This document shows positions 1 to 8,882 of a stretch of DNA of 64,000 nt, in pieces (position 1 is the stretch's first letter; the number at the start of each line of letters is the position of its first letter). The stretch spans positions 276,111-340,110 of the forward strand of contig DUBC01000007.1 of NCBI GenBank assembly GCA_012960505.1, given 5' to 3'. The translations under genes were made by a program, and so were the position numbers. The DNA comes from Verrucomicrobiales bacterium (lineage in GTDB: Bacteria > Verrucomicrobiota > Verrucomicrobiia > Verrucomicrobiales > DEV007). Under the pieces are notes generated by a model. The model saw nothing but the letters and a program-made list of their open reading frames with translations. It made no database searches and was not told the origin of the DNA.

Positions 1-114
1 TGGGTATTTCCTGAGAAGATTTATGAAGCGACTGGGAAAAGAGGATGTTTAATTCTACTATTAATCTTTTTGATTTCAGTTGGAATAATATCCTTAAAAT
101 TCATCAACTCTTAA
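1..114 (+). CDS. C-terminal end of an unidentified membrane protein (partial)
   Basis: The reading frame is open from base 1 to a TAA at 112-114. It encodes a short soluble stretch and then one hydrophobic segment (about 17 residues rich in I, L and V) ending in KFINS, as expected for the last membrane helix of an integral membrane protein. The rest of the gene lies outside the window, so the family cannot be named. It converges on the DUF1501 gene: the two stop codons overlap, so there is no room for a separate terminator. Confidence 0.45.
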   Translation, partial: WVFPEKIYEATGKRGCLILLLIFLISVGIISLKFINS

Positions 115-1466
115 GTAATAATTTTTTGAGCAACTTCACCATAGACATCGGTGAGCCTGAAGTCACGTCCGGCATAGCGGTAAGTTAGCTTAGTATGATC
201 GAGGCCCATCAAATGTAGAATCGTGGCATGTAGATCATGGGTATGCATTTTATCAGCGACTGCAGTATCTCCTAGTGGGTCAGTAGAACCATAGCGTATT
301 CCACCCTTAACTCCGCCACCGGCCATCCACATAGAATAACCTCTATTATTGTGACGTCTTCCGTCTTTGTTTTGACCTTCAGGAGTACGACCAAATTCTC
401 CACCCCACACTAAAAGAGTGTCCTTCAACATACCCCGGTCCTTGAGGTCAGTCATCAGTGCAGCAATAGGACGATCAGTGGCAATCGCGTTATTTTTAAG
501 TTTAGTACTAAGCCCATTGTGTTGGTCCCAACCGTTATGAGTGACCTGAATGAACCTAACGCCGGATTCTGCTAGTCTACGTGCCATCAGGCATTGAGTT
601 CCAAAGTTACTGGTTGCCTTGTTATCAAGACCATACATTTCACGAGTTTTCTGGTTTTCCTTTTTAAGATCCATGACCGTTGGGACGGTACTCTGCATAC
701 GGTAAGCCAACTCATAACTCTGTATTACACCCTCTATTTCACTATTCTTGCCTACTCGCTCAAGCATGCCGCGATTCATGGTCTGTACTAAATCAATCTG
801 TCGTCGTTGCTCAGGCTTAGATAAATTTTCATTCTTTATATTTGCCATTGAGTTGCCAACATTGAGTTTGGTTCCCTGATAGCTAGCAGGAAGAAATGCC
901 GACCCATAATTCTGTGCACCACCCAGACGGCCGAGAGGGTTTATTGTTATAAATCCTGGTAAGTTTTGATTCACTGTCCCGAGCCCATAAGTGATCCAAG
1001 CGCCCATTGACGGTCTAACAAAGTTTTGACTGCCAGTGTGAAGTGCAATAGCGGCCTGTGGATGAGCGGGGCTAGTGGTATGCATACCGTTTAAAAGACA
1101 CAACTCGTCAGCGTGCTTGGCAAGGTGTGGATAAATTTCAGAAATCATCAAGCCACTCTTACCGTGAGGATTGAATTTATATATTGGCGCGAGCATGGCC
1201 TTGCCTGAAACTTTTTTTCCACCAGATTTTTCTAGTTCGGGCTTGTGGTCAAATGTCTCAAGATGACTAGGCCCACCCTGCATGAACATGAAGATCACTC
1301 TCTTTGCTTTTGCCTGAAAATGAGAAGGCTTTTCAGAAAGAGGGTTACGGAATCCCGCGGCTTGTAAATCATTACTAAGGAGCCCCTTCAATGCAAGATA
1401 TCCAAACCCACATGAAGTCATTGAGAGAGCGTCGCGTCTGGTAAAATCAGCAGGATGATTATTCAT
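111..1466 (-). CDS. DUF1501 family Tat-exported protein
   Basis: A 451-residue protein of the DUF1501 family (sulfatase-like alkaline-phosphatase fold, function unproven), abundant in Verrucomicrobiota and Planctomycetota. The N-terminus has a twin-arginine type signal (TRRDALSM followed by a short hydrophobic run), so folded export is likely. Family-typical stretches include FMFMQGGPSHLETFDHKPEL near residue 60, VTHNGWDQHNG near 310 and LLVWGGEFGRTPEGQ near 350. It lies 37 bases downstream of the DUF1549/DUF1553 gene on the same strand, the usual PVC pairing, and the two are probably cotranscribed. The family is commonly linked to breakdown of complex, often sulfated, polymers, which fits the sulfatase upstream. 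A TATAAT hexamer lies 11 bases before the ATG with no Shine-Dalgarno sequence. The family call is firm; the biochemical role is not. Confidence 0.9.
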   Translation of the reverse strand: MNNHPADFTRRDALSMTSCGFGYLALKGLLSNDLQAAGFRNPLSEKPSHFQAKAKRVIFMFMQGGPSHLETFDHKPELEKSGGKKVSGKAMLAPIYKFNPHGKSGLMISEIYPHLAKHADELCLLNGMHTTSPAHPQAAIALHTGSQNFVRPSMGAWITYGLGTVNQNLPGFITINPLGRLGGAQNYGSAFLPASYQGTKLNVGNSMANIKNENLSKPEQRRQIDLVQTMNRGMLERVGKNSEIEGVIQSYELAYRMQSTVPTVMDLKKENQKTREMYGLDNKATSNFGTQCLMARRLAESGVRFIQVTHNGWDQHNGLSTKLKNNAIATDRPIAALMTDLKDRGMLKDTLLVWGGEFGRTPEGQNKDGRRHNNRGYSMWMAGGGVKGGIRYGSTDPLGDTAVADKMHTHDLHATILHLMGLDHTKLTYRYAGRDFRLTDVYGEVAQKIIT

Positions 1467-1503
1467 GACAATAATTCATTATATCGGTTCTTATATTGTA
1501 ATT

Positions 1504-4041
1504 CTATAAAGCATAACGAAATTCAGCTGAGGCAAATAGGGCCTGAATAAATCCAGAGAATGCAACTTCAGGCGCTTGGCCATTTTTAATAGCCTCATCA
1601 AGAAACTTTCTGAACTCTGACAGTTCTGATCCGGAAGGCGTACGGCCAAATGCGAGAAGATAAGCGCCAGCGATACGCTCTTCCTGATTCTCTAAACGCT
1701 CATCACTCAGTAATCTTTTAGCAGTCGCATTAGACTGATCAATAACAAACCTGTCATTAAGCAGGAAAAGCGCCTGAGTTGAAACAGTTGTAACATCACG
1801 TCGACCGATCACAGATGATGGCTCTGCAAAATCAAAGATCTGTAAAAACTCTGGAACATAATTTCGTACAATGGGAAGATAAACACTACGATGGTTAAAA
1901 GACTTTAAGAATTGCATTCCTCCATTCTTACCCACTTCACCAGCTTTGAGATTTTGCACTAATGAACCCTTAGCAGGATCAAGATTCAAAGTGCCTGCAA
2001 CTGACATCATTGCGTCACGTAATGCCTCAGCTTCGAGCCTTCTCACATTAGCTCGCCAGAGAAGTGTATTGTCTGGATCAACCGCGTAATTATTCTCATT
2101 GTGTTGACTTCCGAGTCGATAAGAATGGCTCATCACTATGGTGCGAATGAGATTTTTTATAGACCAATTCATGTCTCCAGTAAAACGTAGGGCAAGATGA
2201 TCTAATAATTTTGGGTGACTTGGCCTTTCTCCGCTATAACCAAAATTATCAACGGTACGTACAATTCCATTCCCAAATAAATGATGCCATACACGGTTAA
2301 CCATTACTCGTGAAGTTAGCGGATGAGATGGTTCAGTCATCCATAGGGCTAACTCAAGGCGGCCACTCGATTTAGCAGGAAGATCAGGTTGAGTTCCATC
2401 AGTCAATACTTGAGGGACACCACGAGGAACTTCAGCCCCACGATTATCGACATCACCACGAATTCGAACTTTACACTTACTAATATTTTGGGCGTCACGA
2501 GCCCCCATCGCTAAGTTACCGCTAATTATTGGTTCATTGTTTCGATTATTGGAAAGATTACCGATCTGTTTCTCCAGGCGTTTGACTTGGTTTCTGATTT
2601 GCTTAATGCGTTGTTGAGTCCGCTGAGGATTGAACTGTTTCTGCTCATTGGCCGATAACTTCATTTGTTTTGATGCGGCTTTTTTACGAAAGGCCTTGAG
2701 TTTGTCAGTGAGCGATTTGACCTCTTTTTTAAGCTTTGCGATTTGCCCCTGTAACTTTATTTCTCTGGCGCTTGGCTGAGAGGGTTTAACTGGCTTCGTG
2801 GCTACAGTTGTAACTCGGTTATTACTTAATGATATTAAGGTGTTACGATTAAGTTTATTCCCTCCTCCTTGTCTATTCTCATATCCAGAAAGTGTGTTCG
2901 TGCTTTTAAAGATCCCCGCCATTGCATAATAGTCCGTTGTCGGAATCGGATCAAACTTGTGATCATGGCATCGTGCGCAGCCTGTAGTCAAAGCCATGAA
3001 AGCCCGGCCTGTAACATCGATCTGGTCATCAATAACATCCAACTGAAACTTCTCCTTATCCCGCTCATTAAGATCCATTGAGCCCATTGCAAGGAAACCT
3101 GTAGCAACATGCTGTTCATCACTTTGAGAGTTATCCTTGGATTCTAAAAGGTCACCAGCTAGTTGCTCTGTGACGAACTGATTGTAACGCTTGTCATTGT
3201 TGAAGGAATCTATGACATAATCCCTGTACTTCCAAGCAAAGGGAAATGGATAATTCCGTGTACGTCCTACCGATTCCCCATAACGAACTATATCAAGCCA
3301 ATGTCTACCCCACCGCTCTCCAAAGTGCTTAGAATCGAGTAGCCGGTTAACTGCTTTCTCAAGAGCAACTTGCACAGTGGCAGGATCATTAACAAAATCT
3401 CTTATTTCCTGAGGAGTTGGGGGCAATCCAACAACATCATATGTGACGCGCCGGATCAAAGTAGCTCGATCCGCATCAGCGACCGGAACCAATTTCTTTG
3501 ATGCCTGTTTATCTAAAATGTATCTATCGATTGGATCATTAACCCAATTCTTATCTTTTACATTCGGCAAAGTTGAAGATCTGGCAGGTTGAAATGACCA
3601 GAACTTTCGACCTTCAGCAATATTAATCTTTGATGGAGCAGGTTTGACTGGCGTTCCATCGCGCGGATCAGGGGCTCCCATTGATACCCATTTTTTGAGA
3701 TTCTCAATCTCAGAGGATGACAATTTATATTTAGGAGGCATGGCAAAATCGGGATCTTTCTGCTCAATGGCCTCTATAAGAATACTTTCTGTAATTTTAC
3801 CTGGAATTACTGCTGGGCCAGAATCTCCGCCGTCCATCCAGCCGGCCTGAGAGTCAAGAACTAAGCCCCCTTTGTCCTCACCCTTAGAACTTGAATGACA
3901 CTTGTAGCAATGCTTAGCAAATAATGGCCTGACTGACTTTTCAAAAAATGCGATACCTTCTGTTGTTGGCTCTACGGCTTTAGCATTGTAAGCACCAAGA
4001 CCAACGAGAAGGAATGCAATGTAAAGGAAAGGGTTCTTCAT
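1504..4041 (-). CDS. PSCyt1/DUF1549/DUF1553 secreted CxxCH protein
   Basis: An 845-residue secreted protein with the PVC cytochrome-like architecture. In order: a signal peptide (residues 1-22); a PSCyt1 c-type haem region with CYKCH at 45-49; DUF1549 at about 150-360 with a second CxxCH (CARCH, 355-359, followed by DHKFDPIP); a Lys/Gln-rich probable coiled coil at about 425-500; and DUF1553 at about 575-820. The CxxCH motifs suggest covalent haem and electron transfer at the periplasmic face. The actual reaction is not established for the family. Its partner DUF1501 gene follows directly. Upstream lies a dead MORN-repeat gene and a sulfatase, so the block was probably one polysaccharide-related operon. 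Confidence 0.9.
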   Translation of the reverse strand: MKNPFLYIAFLLVGLGAYNAKAVEPTTEGIAFFEKSVRPLFAKHCYKCHSSSKGEDKGGLVLDSQAGWMDGGDSGPAVIPGKITESILIEAIEQKDPDFAMPPKYKLSSSEIENLKKWVSMGAPDPRDGTPVKPAPSKINIAEGRKFWSFQPARSSTLPNVKDKNWVNDPIDRYILDKQASKKLVPVADADRATLIRRVTYDVVGLPPTPQEIRDFVNDPATVQVALEKAVNRLLDSKHFGERWGRHWLDIVRYGESVGRTRNYPFPFAWKYRDYVIDSFNNDKRYNQFVTEQLAGDLLESKDNSQSDEQHVATGFLAMGSMDLNERDKEKFQLDVIDDQIDVTGRAFMALTTGCARCHDHKFDPIPTTDYYAMAGIFKSTNTLSGYENRQGGGNKLNRNTLISLSNNRVTTVATKPVKPSQPSAREIKLQGQIAKLKKEVKSLTDKLKAFRKKAASKQMKLSANEQKQFNPQRTQQRIKQIRNQVKRLEKQIGNLSNNRNNEPIISGNLAMGARDAQNISKCKVRIRGDVDNRGAEVPRGVPQVLTDGTQPDLPAKSSGRLELALWMTEPSHPLTSRVMVNRVWHHLFGNGIVRTVDNFGYSGERPSHPKLLDHLALRFTGDMNWSIKNLIRTIVMSHSYRLGSQHNENNYAVDPDNTLLWRANVRRLEAEALRDAMMSVAGTLNLDPAKGSLVQNLKAGEVGKNGGMQFLKSFNHRSVYLPIVRNYVPEFLQIFDFAEPSSVIGRRDVTTVSTQALFLLNDRFVIDQSNATAKRLLSDERLENQEERIAGAYLLAFGRTPSGSELSEFRKFLDEAIKNGQAPEVAFSGFIQALFASAEFRYAL

Positions 4042-4151
4042 TAAAGATTAGCTACAACTATAATAGTTAACATAGCACTGCTTTCTCAACAGCAAACTAC
4101 TCAAGTTTCCTCAAGAAGTACTGATAAATGGGCAATGCGACATCAATTATA

Positions 4152-4584
4152 CTAATCATACTCGTCCGCTAACCAATCAAAAACAACTTCACCATTTTTC
4201 TCCCACAATTCATAGGAGCCTTCAATCACTTCACCGATGTTAATTTCCCATTCGCCCCACTTGTTGCCATTCCTATACCACCATTCCTAAAGTCCATGTT
4301 TTCTACCTTTCTTATAATGGGTTCGTATAAGCATTTTCCCATTGCTGTACCACCTAATCCGTGGACCATCCAATCTCCCATTTTTAAAATAAGCACTATA
4401 ATATAACTACTTAGTTCCATCTCAGTAGCCAAGAACTTTACCCGAGTACAACTTTCCGGTCGATTTAAGATGCCAGTCATTAGGCCAACGGTAATCGATG
4501 TCAGTTATGCGTACATGACTCGTTGCGCAACCATTATAAAATACAGCTGGGATTATGAAAATGAAGAATGAATAAACAAATCAT
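4152..4584 (-). pseudogene. Decayed MORN-repeat (YwqK-like) lipoprotein gene
   Basis: Read on the minus strand in the frame ending at the TAG at 4152-4154, this stretch encodes recognisable MORN_2-type repeats: YFKNGRLDGPRIRWYSNG, THYKKGRKHG, EWWYRNGNKWGEWEI and SYELWEKNGEVVFDWL. Three stop codons (TGA, TAG, TAG) interrupt the frame. The only upstream ATG (4582-4584) is in another frame, whose MICLFIL start looks like a broken signal peptide leading to a candidate lipidation cysteine in NGCATS. I therefore call it a pseudogene with three nonsense mutations and probably one frameshift. It begins 13 bases after the sulfatase stop, so it was likely part of that operon. Similar proteins act as structural repeat proteins or are annotated as YwqK-type antitoxins. 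Confidence 0.75.
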
Positions 4585-4597
4585 TTCTATAAAACAC

Positions 4598-6310
4598 CTA
4601 CTCTTCTATCACTGCTCGAGCAGACCGGTCACCTACACGAAAGTACCCTAGTGCCTCGCCGCCATTGTCATCAACAGCCGAAATCATCCAGACGGCTCCG
4701 GGACGAGTTTGACGCGTGAAATTCACACCAGAATCAATGAGTGCGTATGATTTTCGCCCTCCCGTTCGATCCAACCAAAATACTTCAACTGGATGCTGTC
4801 TTTTATTAACGAATATAACTTCAAAAGGGTTTCCATCAGGATTAGAAGCGGGAGCCCTTTGACCTTCAGTTAAGGGCATCCATTTTAACTGTGGCAATAC
4901 TTTAAGACTCGGTTTGACTAACTTAGCAAATTTTGTTGGAGCACGTGACCGCAATCGCTTAAGCGTAGACTGGTGCAAATCCGCATTCGCCAGATTGCGC
5001 CATTCGTATGGATCATCCTTAATATCGTAGAGCTCCTCACCACCATTAGCATATTTAATGTACCTCCAGTTCTTTGTGCTTATCCCAAAATTGCCTGGAG
5101 AATCAAGATGAGTTGTAGCCACATGCGGCCAGTTAGAATTCGGATTCGATAATAGAGGAACAAGGCTAGGCCCATCATGAGTTTTGACGGGATCAATGCC
5201 GGCCAATTCTAAAAGAGTTGGAGCCAAACTGAGTAGACTCACAGGTTGTACGCAAGTTCCTGGGACTGTTCCATTAGGGAGAGATGCCACTCCTTTAGGA
5301 ACACGCATAATTAATGGGACTCTAGTGCAAGCTCGCCAACCTGTAAATTTCTGCCAATGCTGCTTTTCTCCAAGGTGCCAACCATGGTCGGACCATAGAA
5401 CAATGATTGTATTCTCCGAGTTTGGGCCCTTCTCTAAATTGTCAAGAACACGTCCAAGCATCGTGTCAGCAAAATAAATTGATGCGAGGTACCCTTGCAC
5501 GGCATTTTTCCACTCCTTGTTTTTGCGGATATGGGCAAAGTAACGATTCGGGCCTATTCTTTTACCTTCATCAGGAAGATCATTTAAGTCATCCTCACGG
5601 TAACCCGGAGGTAATTGAATTTTCTCAATAGGAAAAGCATCAAAATATTTCTTAGGAACGAACCAAGGCTCGTGTGGCCGATAAATACCACAGGCCAGAA
5701 AAAATGGTTTATCATGCTCCTTTAGAAGTTCTTTTCCGACCCACTCAGAGACGAGATAATCTCCACCAAATTCCTGATCAGTAGCATCGAGTACACCCCA
5801 ATCAGTTTCGACGTACTGCCAGGGACCACCTCGGGGTAAATTAACCGGACGCTTCTCTGGATAAAGAGTTCGAGGGAATGGATTTTCAGTTTCTTTTGGT
5901 GGAAAATATTCATCCCAGGATCGTTGATCGATGAAATAGTGTAACATTTTACCAGATCCCATCGATCTGTATCCTGCGCGGGAAAATGTCTTAGGTAATA
6001 GTTCGGTGTCTGGGAGGACCTGTCTCATGCTCTGTCCGTTTCTGTATAATCCGGACCGGTGAGGTGATATTCCGGTAAAGATCGCAGCCCGTGAGGGGTT
6101 ACATGATGGAGCAGCACAATGTGCGTTGGAAAAAAGGACTCCAGAAGCTGCTAGCCTATCAAGGTTTGGGGTCCTTGCCTGAGGATGCCCCCTAAGACAA
6201 CCGACCCAATCATTCAAATCATCTATGCCAATGAAAAGAACATTAGGCTTAGCTGATGAATTTGTGACGAAGCAATGGGCAATGAGTAAAAAGAGGATAA
6301 GGGTTTTCAT
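4598..6310 (-). CDS. Secreted formylglycine sulfatase with C-terminal VHL-beta-like domain
   Basis: A 570-residue secreted sulfatase of the alkaline-phosphatase superfamily. The sulfatase motif CNPSRAAIFTG starts at Cys70 (C-x-P-S-R, the Cys being converted to formylglycine), and the N-terminal metal site is NVLFIGIDDLNDW. Further family blocks include GSGKMLHYF and DHGWHLGEKQHW, the pattern of iduronate-2-sulfatase-like or choline-sulfatase-like enzymes. I chose the ATG at 6310 because it is followed at once by a clean signal peptide and preceded by GAAGAA; an upstream in-frame ATG at 6364 is possible. The last 75 residues (about 496-570) match the VHL beta-domain pattern: IFVNKRQHPVEVFWLDRTGG, then a GVNFTRQTRPGAVWMI strand pair and ALGYFRV. 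That is an unusual C-terminal addition. The natural substrate is unknown. Confidence 0.92.
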   Translation of the reverse strand: MKTLILFLLIAHCFVTNSSAKPNVLFIGIDDLNDWVGCLRGHPQARTPNLDRLAASGVLFSNAHCAAPSCNPSRAAIFTGISPHRSGLYRNGQSMRQVLPDTELLPKTFSRAGYRSMGSGKMLHYFIDQRSWDEYFPPKETENPFPRTLYPEKRPVNLPRGGPWQYVETDWGVLDATDQEFGGDYLVSEWVGKELLKEHDKPFFLACGIYRPHEPWFVPKKYFDAFPIEKIQLPPGYREDDLNDLPDEGKRIGPNRYFAHIRKNKEWKNAVQGYLASIYFADTMLGRVLDNLEKGPNSENTIIVLWSDHGWHLGEKQHWQKFTGWRACTRVPLIMRVPKGVASLPNGTVPGTCVQPVSLLSLAPTLLELAGIDPVKTHDGPSLVPLLSNPNSNWPHVATTHLDSPGNFGISTKNWRYIKYANGGEELYDIKDDPYEWRNLANADLHQSTLKRLRSRAPTKFAKLVKPSLKVLPQLKWMPLTEGQRAPASNPDGNPFEVIFVNKRQHPVEVFWLDRTGGRKSYALIDSGVNFTRQTRPGAVWMISAVDDNGGEALGYFRVGDRSARAVIEE

Positions 6311-6539
6311 TGTTCTTCGTTGAAGTCTATTAAAAACAGCGATTAAATTAATGAAATTCTTCATCTTTAATACTAATCTTTGCCGTCATTTTTTCGTGAC
6401 CTTGGGAATTAATAAACTTAACCCTCCGACAAAACAGAGTAGTAAGCCTATTATTATAAATCCAACAGAATCCATTCCATCTCCTATAGCAATTAGCCCT
6501 CCAAAACAATGCCTATTATTGACGCGCTGGTTGTAGTCG

Positions 6540-6575
6540 CTTGTCTTTTTCTTTTAGTTGTCTGATAGTGAAGAT
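6540..6575 (+). promoter_or_regulatory. Sigma70-like promoter abutting the start codon (leaderless type), copy A
   Basis: TTGTCT (6541-6546) and GATAGT (6564-6569) are separated by 17 bases, and the ATG of the dehydrogenase gene starts 6 bases after the -10 box. Transcription would therefore start at or next to the ATG. The same 36-base block, at the same distance to ATG, recurs at 13465-13500 with 30 of 36 bases identical, which argues it is functional. The rest of the 6311-6539 gap contains no convincing gene. Confidence 0.6.
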
Positions 6576-8543
6576 ATGAAAACGTTGAAGCTAATTGCTA
6601 CACTGGCAGTTTGTACCGCTATTCTGGTCAGTATTGCCCCGTCGTCGGCAGCCAGCATCATCCTTGTCGATGAGAGATCAGACGCGAAAGCTCTGGTGCC
6701 TTCAGCGGAAAACGGAGGAATTTCTCTGGAGGATAGCTGGAAAAATGTAGATGACCCCGTAAATATAGCTACTTGGCAGACCGGTGTTACAGGGGTCGGA
6801 TACGACGTTTCCGCAGACGACCGCTACCGGCCACTAATTGGTATCGATGTCGAAGAGATGCAGGGTTCAACCCAATCGATATTCGTCCGCATCCCTTTTC
6901 ATGTTGATGGTGTCAATCTTGCGACAATAAATACACTCACGTTAAATATAAAATATGATGACGGTTTTATTGCCTGGATAAATGGGGTGCCTGTTGCAAG
7001 TCGCAATGCGCCGACAGGAACACTCAATTGGGACTCGGGGGCATCCGCATCACACAGTGATAATGAGGCAGAAGAATTCGAAACCTTTGATCTCAGTTCC
7101 AGCACAGGAGCATTAAATGAAGGAGACAATATGCTTGCTATTCAGGGACTAAACAACGGCCTCAACAGTAGTGATCTGATTATTATGCCACAACTCGTGG
7201 CAGACGACACTCAGTGGCCCGTTGTACTCGCGACGGAAGTAGCATCGGGATTTGTCAGGCCGGTCGACATTCAGCATTCCGGTGACGGCAGTGGAAGATT
7301 GTTCATTCTCGAAAAACCAGGCAAGATAAAAATTATAAAAGAAGGAAAATTACTTCCCATGCCGTTTTTGGACATTGAATCGAAAGTCAATGATTCGGGA
7401 AACGAAGAGGGTTTACTGGGCATGGCATTCCCTCCACACTTTGCCACTGATCTCGAGCCGCATTTCTATCTTTCTTACACCGGAAACAGAGGGTCAATAG
7501 TGTCACGTTTCAAGGTTGATACCGCTAATCCCGACCTAGCGATAAATGATTCCGAGGAAATCATCATGACTCAAAGCCAACCATTCAGTAATCACAACGG
7601 CGGCCAAATACAGTTCGGTCAGGACGGGTATCTTTACGTGGGACTGGGAGACGGAGGTAGTGGCAACGATCCAGGTGACCGAGCACAGGACAGAGAGACT
7701 CACTTAGGAAAATTGCTGCGCATTGACGTTGATAGTGCCCCGGATGCGGGAAAAGGGTATGCAATTCCGCCCGACAATCCCTTTGTAAGCGATGCATCTA
7801 CTCAGGACGAAATTTGGGCGTTGGGATTGCGCAACCCTTGGAGGTTCTCATTTGACCGGCAAACCGGTGACTTGTGGATTGCCGATGTTGGTCAAGTAGC
7901 TCTAGAAGAAATTAATTTTCAGCCCGCTTCTAGTAGAGGTGGAGAAAATTATGGATGGCGTTATTTTGAGGGAACTAAGCAACACATCACCACGGGGGTT
8001 ATTCCTAATTCACCGATTGCTCCAATCCATCAATACGGTCGCAGCTCAGGGAGGTCGATTACCGGCGGTTACGTTTATCGCGGAGCCGAATATCCTCGCA
8101 TGAAAGGGGTGTATTTATACATCGATTATCACGCCGATACTTTCATTGGAATTCAACCTGACGGCGAAGGAGGATGGGTAACTCAACCTCTCCTCTCTGG
8201 CTATACAAATGTCACGACCTTCGGTGAGGATGAGGCGGGCGAACTTTATTTCGCAACCGATTCTTCAAGCTCAACGCGGAACCGCGTATTCGTGATTTCG
8301 GATATCCGTGATGAGAGTTACCTAAAGATACTTTCCATTGAAGCCGAAAGTAACGGTCGGTTAAGTTTTACCTTCGGCAGCGAGATTGGTGAGAGCTATC
8401 AACTACAGGCATCCAAGGACCTGGCAGAATGGAACGATTTGGGGTTGCCGGAACAGGCCAATTCCCATGTTCACGTTTTCACTGAAATCCTTGGAGCTCC
8501 TCTGGAGCAAGAGTGGTTCATGAGAGCCGTTCCGCTGAGATGA
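6576..8543 (+). CDS. Secreted PQQ-dependent sugar dehydrogenase (GSDH family)
   Basis: A 655-residue secreted protein. After a signal peptide (about 1-26, ending SSAAS) comes an all-beta domain of about 190 residues with the DDGFIAWINGVPVASRN pattern common in PVC secreted proteins. The catalytic-type GSDH beta-propeller spans about 220-585, with EEGLLGMAFPPHF, FSNHNGGQIQFGQDGYLYVG and ALGLRNPWRFSFDRQTGDLW. The C-terminal 70 residues contain YQLQASKDLAEWNDLG, a small beta module seen at the end of many verrucomicrobial extracellular proteins. The family oxidises sugars or aldoses with PQQ in the periplasm; the substrate is not predictable. I chose the ATG at 6576 over an upstream TTG because the signal peptide starts there and the promoter-like block ends there. 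It is probably monocistronic. Confidence 0.88.
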   Translation: MKTLKLIATLAVCTAILVSIAPSSAASIILVDERSDAKALVPSAENGGISLEDSWKNVDDPVNIATWQTGVTGVGYDVSADDRYRPLIGIDVEEMQGSTQSIFVRIPFHVDGVNLATINTLTLNIKYDDGFIAWINGVPVASRNAPTGTLNWDSGASASHSDNEAEEFETFDLSSSTGALNEGDNMLAIQGLNNGLNSSDLIIMPQLVADDTQWPVVLATEVASGFVRPVDIQHSGDGSGRLFILEKPGKIKIIKEGKLLPMPFLDIESKVNDSGNEEGLLGMAFPPHFATDLEPHFYLSYTGNRGSIVSRFKVDTANPDLAINDSEEIIMTQSQPFSNHNGGQIQFGQDGYLYVGLGDGGSGNDPGDRAQDRETHLGKLLRIDVDSAPDAGKGYAIPPDNPFVSDASTQDEIWALGLRNPWRFSFDRQTGDLWIADVGQVALEEINFQPASSRGGENYGWRYFEGTKQHITTGVIPNSPIAPIHQYGRSSGRSITGGYVYRGAEYPRMKGVYLYIDYHADTFIGIQPDGEGGWVTQPLLSGYTNVTTFGEDEAGELYFATDSSSSTRNRVFVISDIRDESYLKILSIEAESNGRLSFTFGSEIGESYQLQASKDLAEWNDLGLPEQANSHVHVFTEILGAPLEQEWFMRAVPLR

Positions 8544-8730
8544 AAAGAATTCAAGAAGTAGTGAGAGCCATAGATCAAAATCAAGCACTCCAGAATCCTC
8601 CTGGATGAACTCAGGAGAGTACCATCAAATTATACATTAAGTAGGCACAACGATGAATGAGCCACCTACGACTCTAGAGGAGATTCACCGAAGATTATAA
8701 CGGGAACACAAGCTCACCCCTCACGATCCA

Positions 8731-8759
8731 TGAACACATGAACACATGAACACATGAAC
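8731..8759. repeat. Octamer microsatellite, unit TGAACACA
   Basis: Three perfect tandem copies of TGAACACA are followed by a partial fourth. The tract lies within the remnant ORF that begins like the small lipoprotein gene at 15425, so slippage may have destroyed that copy. Confidence 0.8.
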
Positions 8760-8762
8760 AAC

Positions 8763-8793
8763 GAATAAGGGTACGTGGTTCATGGGTTATTCT
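8763..8793. repeat. Dispersed 31-base repeat, copy 1
   Basis: 28 of 31 bases are identical to 15405-15435, including a perfect 17-base core. On the minus strand it covers the sequence just upstream of, and the first codons of, a small ORF (ATG at 8783), the same position it holds at the small lipoprotein gene. Confidence 0.6.
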
Positions 8794-8844
8794 TTTTCTT
8801 TTTTCCTAAAAAACATTAATAAACTGACTGAACGGCGGCCAACC

Positions 8845-8873
8845 TTTACAGAAACAAAACTAAACGGTAAAAT
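8845..8873 (+). promoter_or_regulatory. Sigma70-like promoter for the DUF1592/DUF1552 operon
   Basis: TTTACA (8845-8850), a 17-base spacer and TAAAAT (8868-8873). The ATG at 8883 follows after 9 bases, so the predicted 5' leader is only 2-3 bases. No Shine-Dalgarno sequence is present, consistent with leaderless initiation. Confidence 0.55.
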
Positions 8874-8882
8874 TATCACCGC

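Larger units (their letters stand above)
8544..8882. other. Intergenic stretch with repeat, ORF remnant and promoter
   Basis: This 339-base gap contains an octamer repeat (unit TGAACACA, about 3.6 copies, 8731-8759), one copy of a 31-base dispersed repeat (8763-8793) and a 20-residue minus-strand ORF at 8721-8783. That ORF starts like the small lipoprotein at 15425 (MN-x-x-x-LF) but lacks a signal peptide and lipobox. A 15-codon ORF at 8653 (MNEPPTTLEEIHRRL) has no support. The promoter of the next gene is at the right end. Confidence 0.5.

Noticed and set aside
4380..4480. Selenocysteine or stop read-through in the MORN gene
   Set aside because: Stops include both TGA and TAG and no SECIS-like element is visible, so pseudogene decay is simpler.
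8731..8759. CRISPR-like array
   Set aside because: Octamer tandem repeat without spacers; a microsatellite.
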